Shown: positions 18,295-28,064, counted from the first letter of the stretch. The stretch is DNA of 64,000 bases from Pseudonocardia abyssalis (GCF_019263705.2 NZ_JADQDK010000001.1:5208001-5272000); one strand, 5' to 3'. Translations and numbers: made by a program. Notes: generated by a model not told the origin, from the letters alone.

Positions 18295-18879
18295 TCACGG
18301 CCGGGGCAACCGGCCCATCAGGAAGAACTCCGGGTTGGGCCGCAGCGCGGTCAGGTGGGCGAGCCGGTTGGACATCGCGAACAGGGCGGTGATGGCCCCG
18401 ATGTCCCAGATCTCGTCCTCGGACAGGCCGGCGAGGCGGGCGTCGTCGAGCTCGGCGTCGGTGAGTGCGGCGGAGTCGGTCCCGATCAGCAGGGCGAGGT
18501 CGACGATCGCGCGCTCGCGCGGCGACAGCGCCACGCCGAAGGGGTTGATGGCGACGCGGTCGGCGATCTCCGGGTCCTTCGTGCGCACCCGCAGGATCGC
18601 CCCGTGCGCGACGACGCAGTAGGTGCAGCTGTTCGCCCCCGACGTCGCGACGACGATCAGCTCGCGCTCGGCCTTGCTCAGTCCGTCGTTCGACTCCATC
18701 AGCGCGTCGTGGTAGTCCAGGAACGCGCGCAGCTCGCGCGGTCGCCGCGCCAGTGCCCGGAAGACGTTCGGGACGAACCCCGACTTCTCCGCGATCGCCC
18801 CGATCCGCTCGCGCAGGTCGTCGGGCATGTCGGCCAGCTCCACGTGTCCGAACCGGCTCACCTCGTGCGTGTCTCCCAT
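18295..18879 (-). CDS. AhpD-like peroxidase-related protein
   Basis: The 194-residue product belongs to the carboxymuconolactone decarboxylase/AhpD superfamily (uncharacterised peroxidase-related subfamily). It has the redox motif SCTYCVVAHG, giving the CxxC pair and a proton-relay His, and helical flanks typical of the fold. Known AhpD reduces peroxiredoxin AhpC; this subfamily lacks a defined partner. ATG 18879 begins MGDTHEVSRFGHVEL. The next gene in the same direction encodes the HRPCxxC protein. Confidence 0.8.
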   Translation of the reverse strand: MGDTHEVSRFGHVELADMPDDLRERIGAIAEKSGFVPNVFRALARRPRELRAFLDYHDALMESNDGLSKAERELIVVATSGANSCTYCVVAHGAILRVRTKDPEIADRVAINPFGVALSPRERAIVDLALLIGTDSAALTDAELDDARLAGLSEDEIWDIGAITALFAMSNRLAHLTALRPNPEFFLMGRLPRP

Positions 18880-18915
18880 GGCGTCCGACCGTAGTGCCGA
18901 GGACGATGTCGAGCC

Positions 18916-19218
18916 ATGGACGTACCGGAGGAGATCGGCCACTCGCTGTCGGGCTGGTGCGCGCGGCAGATCCCGGAGGGCGAGCGCGAGCGCCGCCGGA
19001 TCGGTTACGCCGTGCACGACGGGACCGTGACGATCAGCGACCGTCGCGCCCCGGCCCACCCGGAACTCGACGTCGAATGGAGCAGCACACCGCTGGCCCG
19101 CCTCGACGTCGACGACGCCGGGCACTGGACCCTCTACCGCCCCGACGGCGGCGGGTGGACCCGGACCTCCGACGGCCCGGACCCGATCGCGCTGCTGGAG
19201 GCTCAGGCGCCGGCCTGA
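18916..19218 (+). CDS. DUF3024 protein
   Basis: The 100-residue product matches the DUF3024 pattern: a short N-terminal helix with a WCARQIPE motif, an acidic-Arg centre, a strand with VTISDRRAP, and the ending HWTLYRPDGGGWTR. Function is unknown. ATG 18916 lies 36 bases from the divergent AhpD-like start. Its 3' end overlaps the convergent 634-residue gene by 16 bases. Confidence 0.75.
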   Translation: MDVPEEIGHSLSGWCARQIPEGERERRRIGYAVHDGTVTISDRRAPAHPELDVEWSSTPLARLDVDDAGHWTLYRPDGGGWTRTSDGPDPIALLEAQAPA

Positions 19219-21107
19219 CCCACCGCCGACACCGCCTCGGCCGCCCGCGCGGCCGGGTTGAACTGCACGACCCGGCCCGTGGGGCCGGCGTCGGTGGTGC
19301 GCCCGCGGATCACCAGTGCCGCGGCGCGCTGCAGCACGCTGAGCAGCGACGGCGACCCCTCCGGCTGCTCGTCGGGGGCGACCACGGCGATCAACCGGGG
19401 GGCCACCGCCGTGAGCAGCAGCCGCTCGACGCCGAGCTGGGCCGCCCCGACCACGACGACGACGTCGGCGCTGTCGGGGGCGGGCAGCGCGCCGAGGAGG
19501 ACGTCGCTACGGGTGAAGCAGGCGAGGCCGTAGGAGCCGGAGTCGCGCTCGTGCAACTCGTCCCACGCGGAGGCCAGCGTCGGGGCGGTGGCCCGCAGCC
19601 TGCGGAGCAGCGTGGTGCGGCGCACCTCGTCGCGCAGCTCGCGGCGGGCGGCCCCCAGCGCGTCGACGGCGTTCTCGTAGGCGTCGGCGTCGCGGCGGCG
19701 CAGCGCGTCGACGGCGACCTGGTGCTCCGGGGCGGTGACGGTGACCGCGGCCCGGTCGGCGAGCTGGTCGGCGAGCAGGCCCAGCCGGTGCCCGGCCTCG
19801 TCGGGCGAACCGTTCTCCGCGTAGTCGAGGATCGCGCTCGACACCCGGGCCGCGGAGTCGACGTCGGGCACCGACAGCGGCGAGTCGGCGGCGAGGAACA
19901 GCACGTCGTGGCGCAGCGAGCCCACGGACCGGGCCGCGTTGGCCACCAGCACGAGCCGCTCGGCCAGCGCCGAGAGGTCACCCGGCCCGCGCGGGGCCGG
20001 GACACCCATCTCGGTGCAACCGGTGACGATCCGCCCCATGCGCTCGGCGAGCTCGAGGTGGTCGAGCACGCGGAGGACGTCGGGCGCGGTGACGGGCTCG
20101 CGGTCGGCCACGCGGATGCGCCGCAGTACCGGCTGCACGTCGCGCTGCACCGTGGGTCGGAAGTACGCACGGGTGCGGCCGCCGGCCTCCAGGAACTCGT
20201 AGTAGTTGCAGAGCAGGTCGACGGCGTCGGCGGAGAGCGGCCCGAGGAACGTGACGGGCGGGGCGTTGCGCCGTGCGTGCACGATCGTCGCGGCCTGCGC
20301 GACGTCCTCCTGCGTCCGGTCGAACGTGGCGCGGTGCCGGGTGTGGATCAGGTGCCCGAGCAGCTCCCACTCCCACGGGAACTGCCGGCGGGTCCCGAGC
20401 GCGTCGAGCCGGGCGCTGACGCAGCGGGCGATCGAGGTGACGGCCTCGCGGCGGTCGGGCTCCACCCGCGACAGCAGTGCGGGCACGACGGTGCCCGCGT
20501 CCTCCGGGTGACCGGACCGGGCGGCCTGCTCGCAGAGCCTGCGCACCTCGTCGACGGGCGGCAGCGCGTCGGCCGCGGGGAGGTCCTGCCCTGCCCGGGC
20601 CCTGGCGGCCGCGGTGGAGGTGGCGAGCAGGCGGCGCAGCTCGCGCAGCTCGGCGTGCGGGATGTCGGGCAGTGCATCGACGGTGCGGCCGGTGGCCACC
20701 CCGATCCGGACCTCGTCGAGCTCGGCGTCGGTCTCGGCGGTGACGACGACGCGCCGGCCGTCGGCGACCAGTGCGGAGATCGCCGTGGCCACCTCGGCCG
20801 GCCCCGCCTCGTCGAGGACGACGAGCGCGGTGTTGCGCATCGCCGGCACGACCGACGTCGGGTCGTCGGCGGGGTGGCGCTGGGCGGGCGGGATCTCCGC
20901 CACCGACGCGGCGAGCGCCTCGGCGAGCCTGCGCAGCCCGGGGGGAGTGGAGCCCGCCCGGACGATCGTGCCGATCTGCTCCTTGGCGCGAGCCGTCGTG
21001 GGCTCGTCCTGGGCCGCCGCTGCGAGCCGGTCGACGAACACCAGGAGGTCCTCGGCGTCCTCTCCAGCAGACGCGCGATCGTGCGCGCTCCCGGGTCCGA
21101 CATCCAT
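19203..21107 (-). CDS. Large hypothetical, degenerate SF1-helicase-like
   Basis: The 634-residue product is not a recognised enzyme. The N-terminal third contains VVLDEAG followed by VADGRRVVVTAETDAELDEVR, which resembles motif Ia of DNA2/UPF1-type helicases. The C-terminus has YGLACFTRSDVLLGALP followed by ADVVVVVGAAQLGVERLLL and IAVVAPDEQP, resembling the pre-motif II, II and III segments of such helicases with DExx and GDxxQ replaced. No GxxGxGKT Walker A is present. I read it as an SF1-helicase-derived protein that has lost ATPase residues. ATG 21107 is the start; an upstream start is possible. Confidence 0.55.
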   Translation of the reverse strand: MDVGPGSAHDRASAGEDAEDLLVFVDRLAAAAQDEPTTARAKEQIGTIVRAGSTPPGLRRLAEALAASVAEIPPAQRHPADDPTSVVPAMRNTALVVLDEAGPAEVATAISALVADGRRVVVTAETDAELDEVRIGVATGRTVDALPDIPHAELRELRRLLATSTAAARARAGQDLPAADALPPVDEVRRLCEQAARSGHPEDAGTVVPALLSRVEPDRREAVTSIARCVSARLDALGTRRQFPWEWELLGHLIHTRHRATFDRTQEDVAQAATIVHARRNAPPVTFLGPLSADAVDLLCNYYEFLEAGGRTRAYFRPTVQRDVQPVLRRIRVADREPVTAPDVLRVLDHLELAERMGRIVTGCTEMGVPAPRGPGDLSALAERLVLVANAARSVGSLRHDVLFLAADSPLSVPDVDSAARVSSAILDYAENGSPDEAGHRLGLLADQLADRAAVTVTAPEHQVAVDALRRRDADAYENAVDALGAARRELRDEVRRTTLLRRLRATAPTLASAWDELHERDSGSYGLACFTRSDVLLGALPAPDSADVVVVVGAAQLGVERLLLTAVAPRLIAVVAPDEQPEGSPSLLSVLQRAAALVIRGRTTDAGPTGRVVQFNPAARAAEAVSAVGQAGA

Positions 21108-21361
21108 CACCGCGGTCACCTCCGACTGTCGCCGCCCGGCATGGCAGCGATCACCCTTCGTATCGCAAGGGTCCACAGGATGTTGCACCTCCAACGAGTG
21201 GCGGGGCAATCGTGCGCCGCCGAAAGGTCACTCTCGGCGGTGTCCGGCACTCGTTCGAGTGAACGGCCGAACGACGACACAGTGACATCGTGGTGAACGG
21301 CGGTGTCGCGTCACCCCTGATCGGCTTCATCGCCGAATGGTGTGTTCAGCGCGACGAGCGG

Positions 21362-21550
21362 TCAGCAGCACCGTGCAGACGGTGTGTGGTCGCCACGATC
21401 GGTGTGTCTCCGCCAGAACTCGCGCTCGGCCATCGGCGGCACCCCGGGATGGTGCGCGACGTGGTGGGCCACGTAGCGCTCGTAGGCCTGCTCCCCGGCG
21501 AAGCCGCGCAGCAGCTGCCACGCCTCGCGCAACCCCTCCCGCACGCTCAC
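21362..21550 (-). CDS. YbdD/YjiX family small protein
   Basis: The 62-residue product has the YbdD (DUF466) pattern: an amphipathic N-terminal helix, the motif YERYVAHHVAHHPG, and the segment MAEREFWRRHTD. These small proteins are almost always encoded next to cstA/yjiY pyruvate or peptide carriers and probably assist them. Its GTG start at 21550 overlaps the cstA TGA (GTGA), giving tight translational coupling. A 254-base gap follows to the next gene, with no supported feature. Confidence 0.88.
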   Translation of the reverse strand: MSVREGLREAWQLLRGFAGEQAYERYVAHHVAHHPGVPPMAEREFWRRHTDRGDHTPSARCC

Positions 21551-23760
21551 GTCGACTTCCGGCTGCCCGCCGCGGCCAGCTCGTGCTCCCGGATGGCCTC
21601 CTTCTCCTCGCGGGTGGCGATGAGTCCGGCCGGGGCGACGAGGGTGGACCGGACGTACGGGTCCTCCGACCCGCTGGGCAGCGTGCCTCCGCGCAGCGCG
21701 GTGACCCACACCCGCATCGAGTCGATCAGGATGATCACGATGAGGCTCGCGAACAGCGCGGTCAGGACCGTGTCGAGCGTCGTGTTGAACACGACCTGCT
21801 GCATGTCCTCCACCGACTTCGCGGTGCCCAGGCTCGTCTCCCCGGCGTCCAGGGCGGCCTGGTAGCGCTGGCGCTGGGCCCAGAAGCCCAGCGTCGGGTC
21901 GGGCGAGAAGATCTTCTGGTAGCTCGCCGTGAGGGTGACGGCGGCGTCGAAGGCCAGCGGTACCAGTGTGATCCACGCATAGCGCGCCCGCCCGGACTTG
22001 ATCAACAGCGTCGTGCAGACGGCCAGCGCGACCGCGGCGAGGAGCTGGTTGGCGATGCCGAACAGCGGGAAGAGCTGGTAGATGCCGCCGAGCGGGTCGT
22101 TGACGCCCGCGTAGAGCAGGTACCCCCACGCCCCGACGATGATCGCGCTCGCCGACCAGGCGGCCGGCTTCCAGGACGTGTCCTTGTACCTCGGCCAGAC
22201 GGCGCCGATGGTGTCCTGCAGCATGAAGCGGCCGACGCGGGTGCCGGCGTCCACCGTGGTGAGGATGAACAGCGCCTCGAACATGATCGCGAAGTGGTAC
22301 CAGAAGGCGCGCAGGGCGTCGCCGCCGAAGACCTCGGAGAAGATCTGGGACAGCCCCACCGCCAGCGTGGGGGCACCGCCGGAGCGCCCGACGAGGGTCT
22401 CCTCCTCCACCGCGGCCGCCGCGGCGGCCAGCTCGGCGGGGGAGATCGTGAACCCGATGTTGGCCACCGCGGCCGACGCGGTCTCCACGGTCGGGCCGAG
22501 CACCGTGGCCGGCATGTTCATCGCGAAGTACAGCCCGGGGTCGAGCACGCACGCCGCGGCGAGCGCGCAGATCGCGACGAACGACTCGGTGAGCATGCCG
22601 CCGTAGCCGATCAGCCGGATCTGCGACTCCTTCTCGATCAGCTTGGGCGTGGTGCCCGACGCGACGAGCGCGTGGAAGCCGGAGAGCGCGCCGCAGGCGA
22701 TCGTGATGAAGACGAACGGGAACAGCGAGCCGGCGAAGACCGGGCCCATCCCGTTCGCGGCGAAGTCGGTGAACGCCTCGGCCTGCATCGTCGGCCAGGC
22801 CACCAGGATCGACACCGCGAGCAGGACGATGACGCCGATCTTCATGAAGCTCGACAGGTAGTCGCGCGGCGCGAGGAGCATCCACACCGGGAGCACCGAG
22901 GCGACGAAGCCGTAGATGACCAGGCCGAGGGTGAGCTGGTTGGCGGACAGCGTGAACGCCTCGGCCAGCGGCGAGTTGTCGATCCACCCGCCCGCGACGA
23001 TGGCCAGCAGCAGCAGCGCCACGCCGATGACCGAGCCCTCGATGATCTTCCCTGGCCGGATGTAGCGCAGGTAGCAACCCATGAACAGGGCGATCGGGAT
23101 CGTCATGGCCAGGGAGAACGTGCCCCACGGCGACTTGGCCAGCGCCTGGACGACGACCAGCGCGAGCACGGCCAGCAGGATGATCATGATGGCGAGCACG
23201 GCGATCAGCGCGGCGATGCCGCCCACCGGGCCGATCTCCTCGCGCGCCATCTGGCCGAGGCTGCGGCCACCGCGGCGGGTGGAGAAGAACAGCGTGACCA
23301 TGTCCTGCACGGCCCCGGCGAAGATGACGCCGACGATGATCCAGATCGTGCCGGGCAGGTAACCCATCTGCGCGGCCAGCACCGGCCCGACCAGCGGGCC
23401 CGCGCCCGCGATGGCGGCGAAGTGGTGGCCGAAGAGCACGCGGCGGTCGGTGGGCTGGAAGTCCTGCCCGTCGTCGAGCCGCTCGGCGGGGGTGGCGCGG
23501 GTGTCGTCGACCTGCAGCACCTTGCGCGAGATGAACCGCGAGTAGAACCGGTAGCCGATGGCGTAGGACGCCAGCGCGGCGAACACCAGCCAGCCGGCCG
23601 AGATCTCCTCGCCGCGGCTCAGCGCGATGACCCCCCAGGCCACGGCGCCCACCAGGGCCACCGCCGACCAGATCAGGATCTGCCGCAGGTCCGGCCGCCT
23701 GCGCGCCGTCCCGTCGGGCTTCCGCGCGCCCGACATCTCCGTGGTGGCCACGTCGCCCAC
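21547..23760 (-). CDS. cstA: CstA carbon starvation carrier
   Basis: The 737-residue product is a CstA-family inner-membrane protein with about 16-18 predicted transmembrane helices. Conserved segments include GHHFAAIAGAGPLVGPVLAAQMG near residue 110 and the central VDAGTRVGRFMLQD region. E. coli CstA and YjiY import peptides or pyruvate during carbon limitation. GTG 23760 is preceded by a purine-rich GAGAGG very close to the start; ATG 23736 is a possible alternative. The partner ybdD-like gene overlaps its 3' end. The gluconeogenic pckG gene lies just upstream, separated by a terminator, so the two have related metabolic roles. Confidence 0.93.
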   Translation of the reverse strand: MGDVATTEMSGARKPDGTARRRPDLRQILIWSAVALVGAVAWGVIALSRGEEISAGWLVFAALASYAIGYRFYSRFISRKVLQVDDTRATPAERLDDGQDFQPTDRRVLFGHHFAAIAGAGPLVGPVLAAQMGYLPGTIWIIVGVIFAGAVQDMVTLFFSTRRGGRSLGQMAREEIGPVGGIAALIAVLAIMIILLAVLALVVVQALAKSPWGTFSLAMTIPIALFMGCYLRYIRPGKIIEGSVIGVALLLLAIVAGGWIDNSPLAEAFTLSANQLTLGLVIYGFVASVLPVWMLLAPRDYLSSFMKIGVIVLLAVSILVAWPTMQAEAFTDFAANGMGPVFAGSLFPFVFITIACGALSGFHALVASGTTPKLIEKESQIRLIGYGGMLTESFVAICALAAACVLDPGLYFAMNMPATVLGPTVETASAAVANIGFTISPAELAAAAAAVEEETLVGRSGGAPTLAVGLSQIFSEVFGGDALRAFWYHFAIMFEALFILTTVDAGTRVGRFMLQDTIGAVWPRYKDTSWKPAAWSASAIIVGAWGYLLYAGVNDPLGGIYQLFPLFGIANQLLAAVALAVCTTLLIKSGRARYAWITLVPLAFDAAVTLTASYQKIFSPDPTLGFWAQRQRYQAALDAGETSLGTAKSVEDMQQVVFNTTLDTVLTALFASLIVIILIDSMRVWVTALRGGTLPSGSEDPYVRSTLVAPAGLIATREEKEAIREHELAAAGSRKST

Positions 23761-23868
23761 ACCTCTCGAATCCTCGCGGAGCCCCCCGACGGTCCCGCGT
23801 GTGTGGCGACCATAAAGCCCGGATCGTGCGCTGTCAGCCGTTCGCGTGCACCGATCCGGAGACGACGA

Positions 23869-23897
23869 ACGGCCCGCCGCGGGATGCGGCGGGCCGT
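23869..23897 (-). terminator. Rho-independent-type terminator of pckG
   Basis: A perfect 12-base inverted repeat (ACGGCCCGCCGC and its complement) around the 5-base loop GGGAT lies 13 bases beyond the pckG stop codon. The downstream minus-strand sequence is only weakly T-rich (TTCGTCGTC), as is usual in high-GC actinobacteria. Confidence 0.85.
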
Positions 23898-23910
23898 CCG
23901 GTCGGCTGGG

Positions 23911-25728
23911 TCAGGCGCCGAGGCGGAGCTTGAGGGCCTCGAGCTCGTCGCGCATCGACGTCGGCAGGCCGTCGCCGATCTTGTCGAACCACTCCTCGAT
24001 GAGCGGGATCTCGGCCTTCCACTCCTCGACGTCGACGGCCAGCGCGGCCTCGACGTCGGCCACGGCGGCGTCGAGGCCGTCGAGGTCCATCTGGTCCGTC
24101 GTGGGGACGTAGCCGATCGCGGTCTCGGTGGCCGCGGCCGTGCCCTCCATGCGCTCGATGCACCACTTGAGGACCCGGCTGTTCTCGCCGAACCCGGGCC
24201 ACAGGAACTGGCCCTCGTCGCCGCGGCGGAACCAGTTGACGTAGAAGATCTTCGGCAGCTTGTCGGCGTCGGCGCCCTTGCCGACGTTCACCCAGTGCTG
24301 GAAGTAGGTGCCGGCGTCGTAGCCGAGGAACGGCAGCATCGCCATCGGGTCGCGGCGGACCTCGCCGAGCCCGCCCTTGGCCGCCGCGGTCTTCTCGCTC
24401 GACATGGTGGCACCCATGAAGGTGCCGTGCTGCCAGTCGCGGGCCTCGGTGACGAGCGGGACCGTCGTCTTGCGGCGCCCGCCGAACAGGATCGCCGAGA
24501 TCGGCACGCCGTTGGGGTCCTCCCACTCCGGTGCGACGACCGGGCACTGCCCGATCGGCACGGTGTAGCGGGAGTTGGGGTGCGCGGCGTCGGTGCCGGA
24601 CTCGGGCGTCCAGTCGTTGCCCTTCCAGTCCGTCAGGTGCTGCGGATCGCCCTCCAGGCCCTCCCACCACACGTCACCGTCGTCGGTGAGCGCGACGTTG
24701 GTGAACAGCGCGTTGCCCTCGTCGATCGTGCGCATCGCGTTGGGGTTGGTCTTCCAGTTGGTGCCCGGCGCGACGCCGAAGAAACCGAACTCGGGGTTGA
24801 CCGCGTACAGACGGCCGTCCTCACCGAAACGCATCCAGGCGATGTCGTCGCCGACGGTCTCGGCACGCCATCCCGGAATGGTCGGCTGCAGCATCGCGAG
24901 GTTGGTCTTGCCGCACGCGGACGGGAATGCCGCCGCCACGTAGTACGCCTTCTCCTCCGGCGAGATCAGCTTGAGGATGAGCATGTGCTCGGCCATCCAG
25001 CCCTCGTCGTGGGCGATGGCCGAGGCGATGCGCAGCGCGTAGCACTTCTTGCCCAGCAGGGCGTTGCCGCCGTAGCCGGAGCCGTAGCTCCAGATCTCGC
25101 GGGTCTCGGGGAAGTGGGAGATGTACTTGTCGACGTTGCACGGCCACGCGACGTCGGCCTGGCCCGGCTCGAGCGGGGCGCCGACGGAGTGCAGGCACTT
25201 GACGAACGAGTCGCCGCGCTCGGCGAACAGCGGCAGCACCGAGGCGCCCATCCGCGTCATGATCTTCATCGACGCGACGACGTACTCGGAGTCGGTGATC
25301 TCCACGCCGAGCATCGGCGGGGTGGCGTCGAGAGGGCCCATGCAGAACGGGATGACGTACATCGTGCGACCGCGCATACAGCCGCGGTACAGCTCCGACA
25401 TCGTCGACTTCATCTCGACGGGGTCGACCCAGTTGTTCGTCGGACCCGCGCCCGACTGATCCACGGAACAGATGAACGTGCGCTCCTCGACGCGCGCCAC
25501 GTCATCGGGATCGGAGGCCGCGTAGAAGGAATTCGGTTTCTTCTCCAGGCGCGTGAAGGTGCCGGCGTCGACGAGCGCGCTCGTCATCCGCTCCCACTCC
25601 TCGTCGGAACCGTCGACCCACACGACGCGGTCCGGCGTGGTCAGTTCGGCCACCTCACGGACCCACGAGAGCAGTCGCGTGTTGTCGGTCGGCGACTCGT
25701 CGAGCCCTGGCACGGTGGCTGCTGTCAT
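23911..25728 (-). CDS. pckG: Phosphoenolpyruvate carboxykinase (GTP)
   Basis: The 605-residue product is a GTP-dependent PEP carboxykinase, of the usual length. Visible motifs are the kinase P-loop FPSACGKTN, the PEPCK signature around it, the oxaloacetate-binding MGPLDATPP region, and the metal-binding segments. It converts oxaloacetate and GTP to PEP and CO2 in gluconeogenesis. ATG 25728 is the start. It is monocistronic: a terminator follows and a 314-base gap precedes it, with an inverted repeat that may be regulatory. Confidence 0.96.
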   Translation of the reverse strand: MTAATVPGLDESPTDNTRLLSWVREVAELTTPDRVVWVDGSDEEWERMTSALVDAGTFTRLEKKPNSFYAASDPDDVARVEERTFICSVDQSGAGPTNNWVDPVEMKSTMSELYRGCMRGRTMYVIPFCMGPLDATPPMLGVEITDSEYVVASMKIMTRMGASVLPLFAERGDSFVKCLHSVGAPLEPGQADVAWPCNVDKYISHFPETREIWSYGSGYGGNALLGKKCYALRIASAIAHDEGWMAEHMLILKLISPEEKAYYVAAAFPSACGKTNLAMLQPTIPGWRAETVGDDIAWMRFGEDGRLYAVNPEFGFFGVAPGTNWKTNPNAMRTIDEGNALFTNVALTDDGDVWWEGLEGDPQHLTDWKGNDWTPESGTDAAHPNSRYTVPIGQCPVVAPEWEDPNGVPISAILFGGRRKTTVPLVTEARDWQHGTFMGATMSSEKTAAAKGGLGEVRRDPMAMLPFLGYDAGTYFQHWVNVGKGADADKLPKIFYVNWFRRGDEGQFLWPGFGENSRVLKWCIERMEGTAAATETAIGYVPTTDQMDLDGLDAAVADVEAALAVDVEEWKAEIPLIEEWFDKIGDGLPTSMRDELEALKLRLGA

Positions 25729-26042
25729 GTTCGTCCTGTCTCCTCACCGGCGGACCGGGTCATTCGGGAACGCTGCGCGCGCCCGAGCCGTGGGAACGGC
25801 CGGACGCGCCTGTCGAAGATGAATAGCGACGGTACCGGCGGTGTCCGGCTTTCCCCACCGCTGGTCGCTGTCGATTGACTCACAGAACCGGTCAACTAAT
25901 CGATTCAGTAGAGGTCAGAGAGCTATTCATCCGGGACGGACAGTGACGTGCGTGACGTTCGGGCCCCGTCGCCACGCCTGGACCGGTGGGCCCACCGGGC
26001 GTAGCGTTTCGCCCGTATCCGGCGCAGCGAGGGAGCGCGTAG
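25729..26042. other. Intergenic region between pckG and a membrane-protein gene
   Basis: These 314 bases separate divergent genes and hold no supported ORF. The stretch 25866-25931 is clearly less GC-rich than its surroundings and should contain both promoters. A 10-base inverted repeat occurs, GATGAATAGC at 25818-25827 and GCTATTCATC at 25922-25931. No clear -35/-10 pair was recognised. Confidence 0.6.
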
Positions 26043-26489
26043 ATGAGCGACACCGGCATGTACATCACGTTGCTCGTCGTGGCGATCGCCCTCACGTTCC
26101 TCGTGGGCCGGCTGTTGGTCACCGCGGGCGAGCCGTTCCTGCAGGAGGTGTTCCAGGACACCAAGGTCACGCGGTCGGTGAACCTGCTCCTGTCCGTCCT
26201 GTTCCACCTGATCACCCTCGGCGTGCTGGCGATCATCTCGGTGATCGACATCGCCGGCGGCCAGGCCCCGCTGCAGAACTTCGTCGTCAAGCTCGGGGTG
26301 GTCCTGCTCGTGCTCGGCGTCGCCTACGGCGTCTCGATGCTGGTGCTCATCCGCGTCCGCGAGCGGCGCCGCGTCGACCAGGTCTCCGAGCAGGTGCAGG
26401 AGCGGCTCGCGGAGCGCTCCGCCCCCGCCCCCCGGCCCGCCCCCGAGGAGCGCATCGGCACACGCCCGGTCATCCCGAAGCAGCCGTGA
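26043..26489 (+). CDS. Hypothetical membrane protein
   Basis: The 148-residue product has three hydrophobic segments (about residues 6-23, 48-70 and 82-103), then a charged Arg/Glu-rich helix and a Pro/Ala-rich C-terminal tail. The second segment begins FHLITLGVLAIISVIDIAGG. No family is recognised. ATG 26043 directly follows a GGGAGC purine stretch. It ends 6 bases before the stop of the convergent MFS gene. Confidence 0.7.
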   Translation: MSDTGMYITLLVVAIALTFLVGRLLVTAGEPFLQEVFQDTKVTRSVNLLLSVLFHLITLGVLAIISVIDIAGGQAPLQNFVVKLGVVLLVLGVAYGVSMLVLIRVRERRRVDQVSEQVQERLAERSAPAPRPAPEERIGTRPVIPKQP

Positions 26490-26495
26490 GCCGGC

Positions 26496-28025
26496 TCAGG
26501 CCCGTGGCCTGAGCCCGACCACCACCAGCACCGCGACGGCGACGAGCACCCCGGCCCCGACGGCCGCGGTGACGCCGACGCCCGCGTCGAACGCGGACCG
26601 GGCCGACGCCAGCAGCGCGGCCCCGTCGGCGCCGCCGATGCGGTCCGCGGTGCCGGCCGCCCCGGCGAGGGTCTCGCGGGCGGAGTCGGCCCAGGTGGGC
26701 CCGAAGCCGCCCGGGACGCGCACCCCGGCGCGGTAGACGGCGGCGAGCACGCTGCCGAGCACCGCGGTGCCGAGCACGGCACCGATCTCGTACGCCGTCT
26801 CCGACACCGCCGAAGCCGAGCCGGCCCGGTCGGCGGGGACCGCGGAGAGGATCGCGTCGTTCGTGATCGTCTCGGACAGCCCGATCCCGGCCCCGACGAG
26901 CACGGCGGCCACGGCCAGCAGGCCGACCGCGGGAGCCCCGGTGAGCTGCGTGCACAGGATGTAGCCCGCGGCGGCGAGCAGCAGACCCGTCGGCACGAGC
27001 AGGCGCAGCGGGAAGCGGCGGGCGAGCCGGCTGGCCGCCAGCCCGGCCACCATCGTCATCGCGAACCCCGGGAGCAGGACGAGCCCGGCGTCGAGGGGGT
27101 CGAGCCCGACGACGAGCAGGAGGTACTGCGCGGAGAAGAACAGCAGGCCGGTGAGCGCGAACATGGTGGTCGCGTTGGCCAGCGCCGAGAGGCGCAGCAC
27201 CGGCGAGGAGAACAGGGTGACGTCGAGCAGCGGCTCCTCGCCGGCCGCGATCCGGGCGCGGGCCCGACGGACGAACAGCACGGCCGCGCCGACGCCGACC
27301 AGCAGCGACAGCACCGCGGTGCCCGTGACGCCGTCGTGGGCGACGGTCTTGACCGCGAGCACGGTGGGGCCCATCGCGAGCAGCGACAACAGCACGCCCC
27401 ACGGGTCGAGCCGGCCGGGCGCCGCCATCCGCGACTCCGGGAGCAGTACCGCGCCCGCCACCAGGATCAGCAGCATCAGCGGCACGTTGACCAGGAACAC
27501 CGCGCCCCACCAGAAGTGCGCGAGCAGCAGCCCGCCGACGATCGGGCCGACCGCGGCCCCCGCGGCGAACCCGGTGGCCCAGATCGCGACCGCGGTACGC
27601 CGCTGTGCCCGGTGCGGGAACAGCGTGCGCAGCAGCGCGAGCGTGGCCGGCATGAGCATGGCGCCGAAGAATCCGAGCAGCGCGCGGGCGATCACGAGCT
27701 GGGTGGGGTCGGTGGCGAACGCGGCGGCGAACGACACGGCCCCGAACCCGGTGACGCCGATCAGCAGCGCGCGGCGACGGCCGATGCGGTCACCGAGCGT
27801 GCCCATCGTGACGAGCAGTCCGGCGAGGACGAGCGGGTAGACGTCGACGATCCACAGCTGCTGCGTGGCCGACGGTCCGAGCGCCTCGCTGATCGCGGGC
27901 AGGGCGAAGCCCAGGACGGTGTTGTCGACCGCGACCAGGAGCGTCGGCAGGAACAGGACGGCGAGGCCGGCCCATGCGCGGAGTCCGGCGCGGGCGTCGA
28001 CGGGGCGGGGGGCGATGACGGTCAT
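26496..28025 (-). CDS. MFS drug exporter, DHA2/14-TM type
   Basis: The 509-residue product is a major facilitator of the DHA2 (EmrB/QacA/LfrA) family with 14 predicted helices. Conserved motifs are the helix-1 DNTVLGFALP (motif D1-like) and the loop 2-3 motif GTLGDRIGRRR. It should export drugs or toxic compounds by proton antiport. ATG 28025 is the start. It is divergent from a TetR regulator with a perfect inverted repeat in the shared 100-base region, which suggests local repression relieved by the exported ligand. Confidence 0.93.
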   Translation of the reverse strand: MTVIAPRPVDARAGLRAWAGLAVLFLPTLLVAVDNTVLGFALPAISEALGPSATQQLWIVDVYPLVLAGLLVTMGTLGDRIGRRRALLIGVTGFGAVSFAAAFATDPTQLVIARALLGFFGAMLMPATLALLRTLFPHRAQRRTAVAIWATGFAAGAAVGPIVGGLLLAHFWWGAVFLVNVPLMLLILVAGAVLLPESRMAAPGRLDPWGVLLSLLAMGPTVLAVKTVAHDGVTGTAVLSLLVGVGAAVLFVRRARARIAAGEEPLLDVTLFSSPVLRLSALANATTMFALTGLLFFSAQYLLLVVGLDPLDAGLVLLPGFAMTMVAGLAASRLARRFPLRLLVPTGLLLAAAGYILCTQLTGAPAVGLLAVAAVLVGAGIGLSETITNDAILSAVPADRAGSASAVSETAYEIGAVLGTAVLGSVLAAVYRAGVRVPGGFGPTWADSARETLAGAAGTADRIGGADGAALLASARSAFDAGVGVTAAVGAGVLVAVAVLVVVGLRPRA

Positions 28026-28048
28026 GACGGCTTCCTCACGCGTTCGTA

Positions 28049-28064
28049 TACCGTCCAGACGGTA
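28049..28064. promoter_or_regulatory. Probable TetR operator between MFS and TetR genes
   Basis: TACCGTC and GACGGTA form a perfect 7-base inverted repeat with a 2-base spacer, 24 bases upstream of the MFS start and 61 bases upstream of the TetR start. The spacing and position match classical TetR-family operators of self-regulated exporter pairs. On the MFS strand a TATACG hexamer (complement of 28045-28050) overlaps it and could be the -10 box. Confidence 0.75.

Noticed and set aside
21290..21865. Plus-strand ORF downstream of ybdD
   Set aside because: It runs opposite cstA and ybdD and has no ribosome-binding site or recognisable domain.
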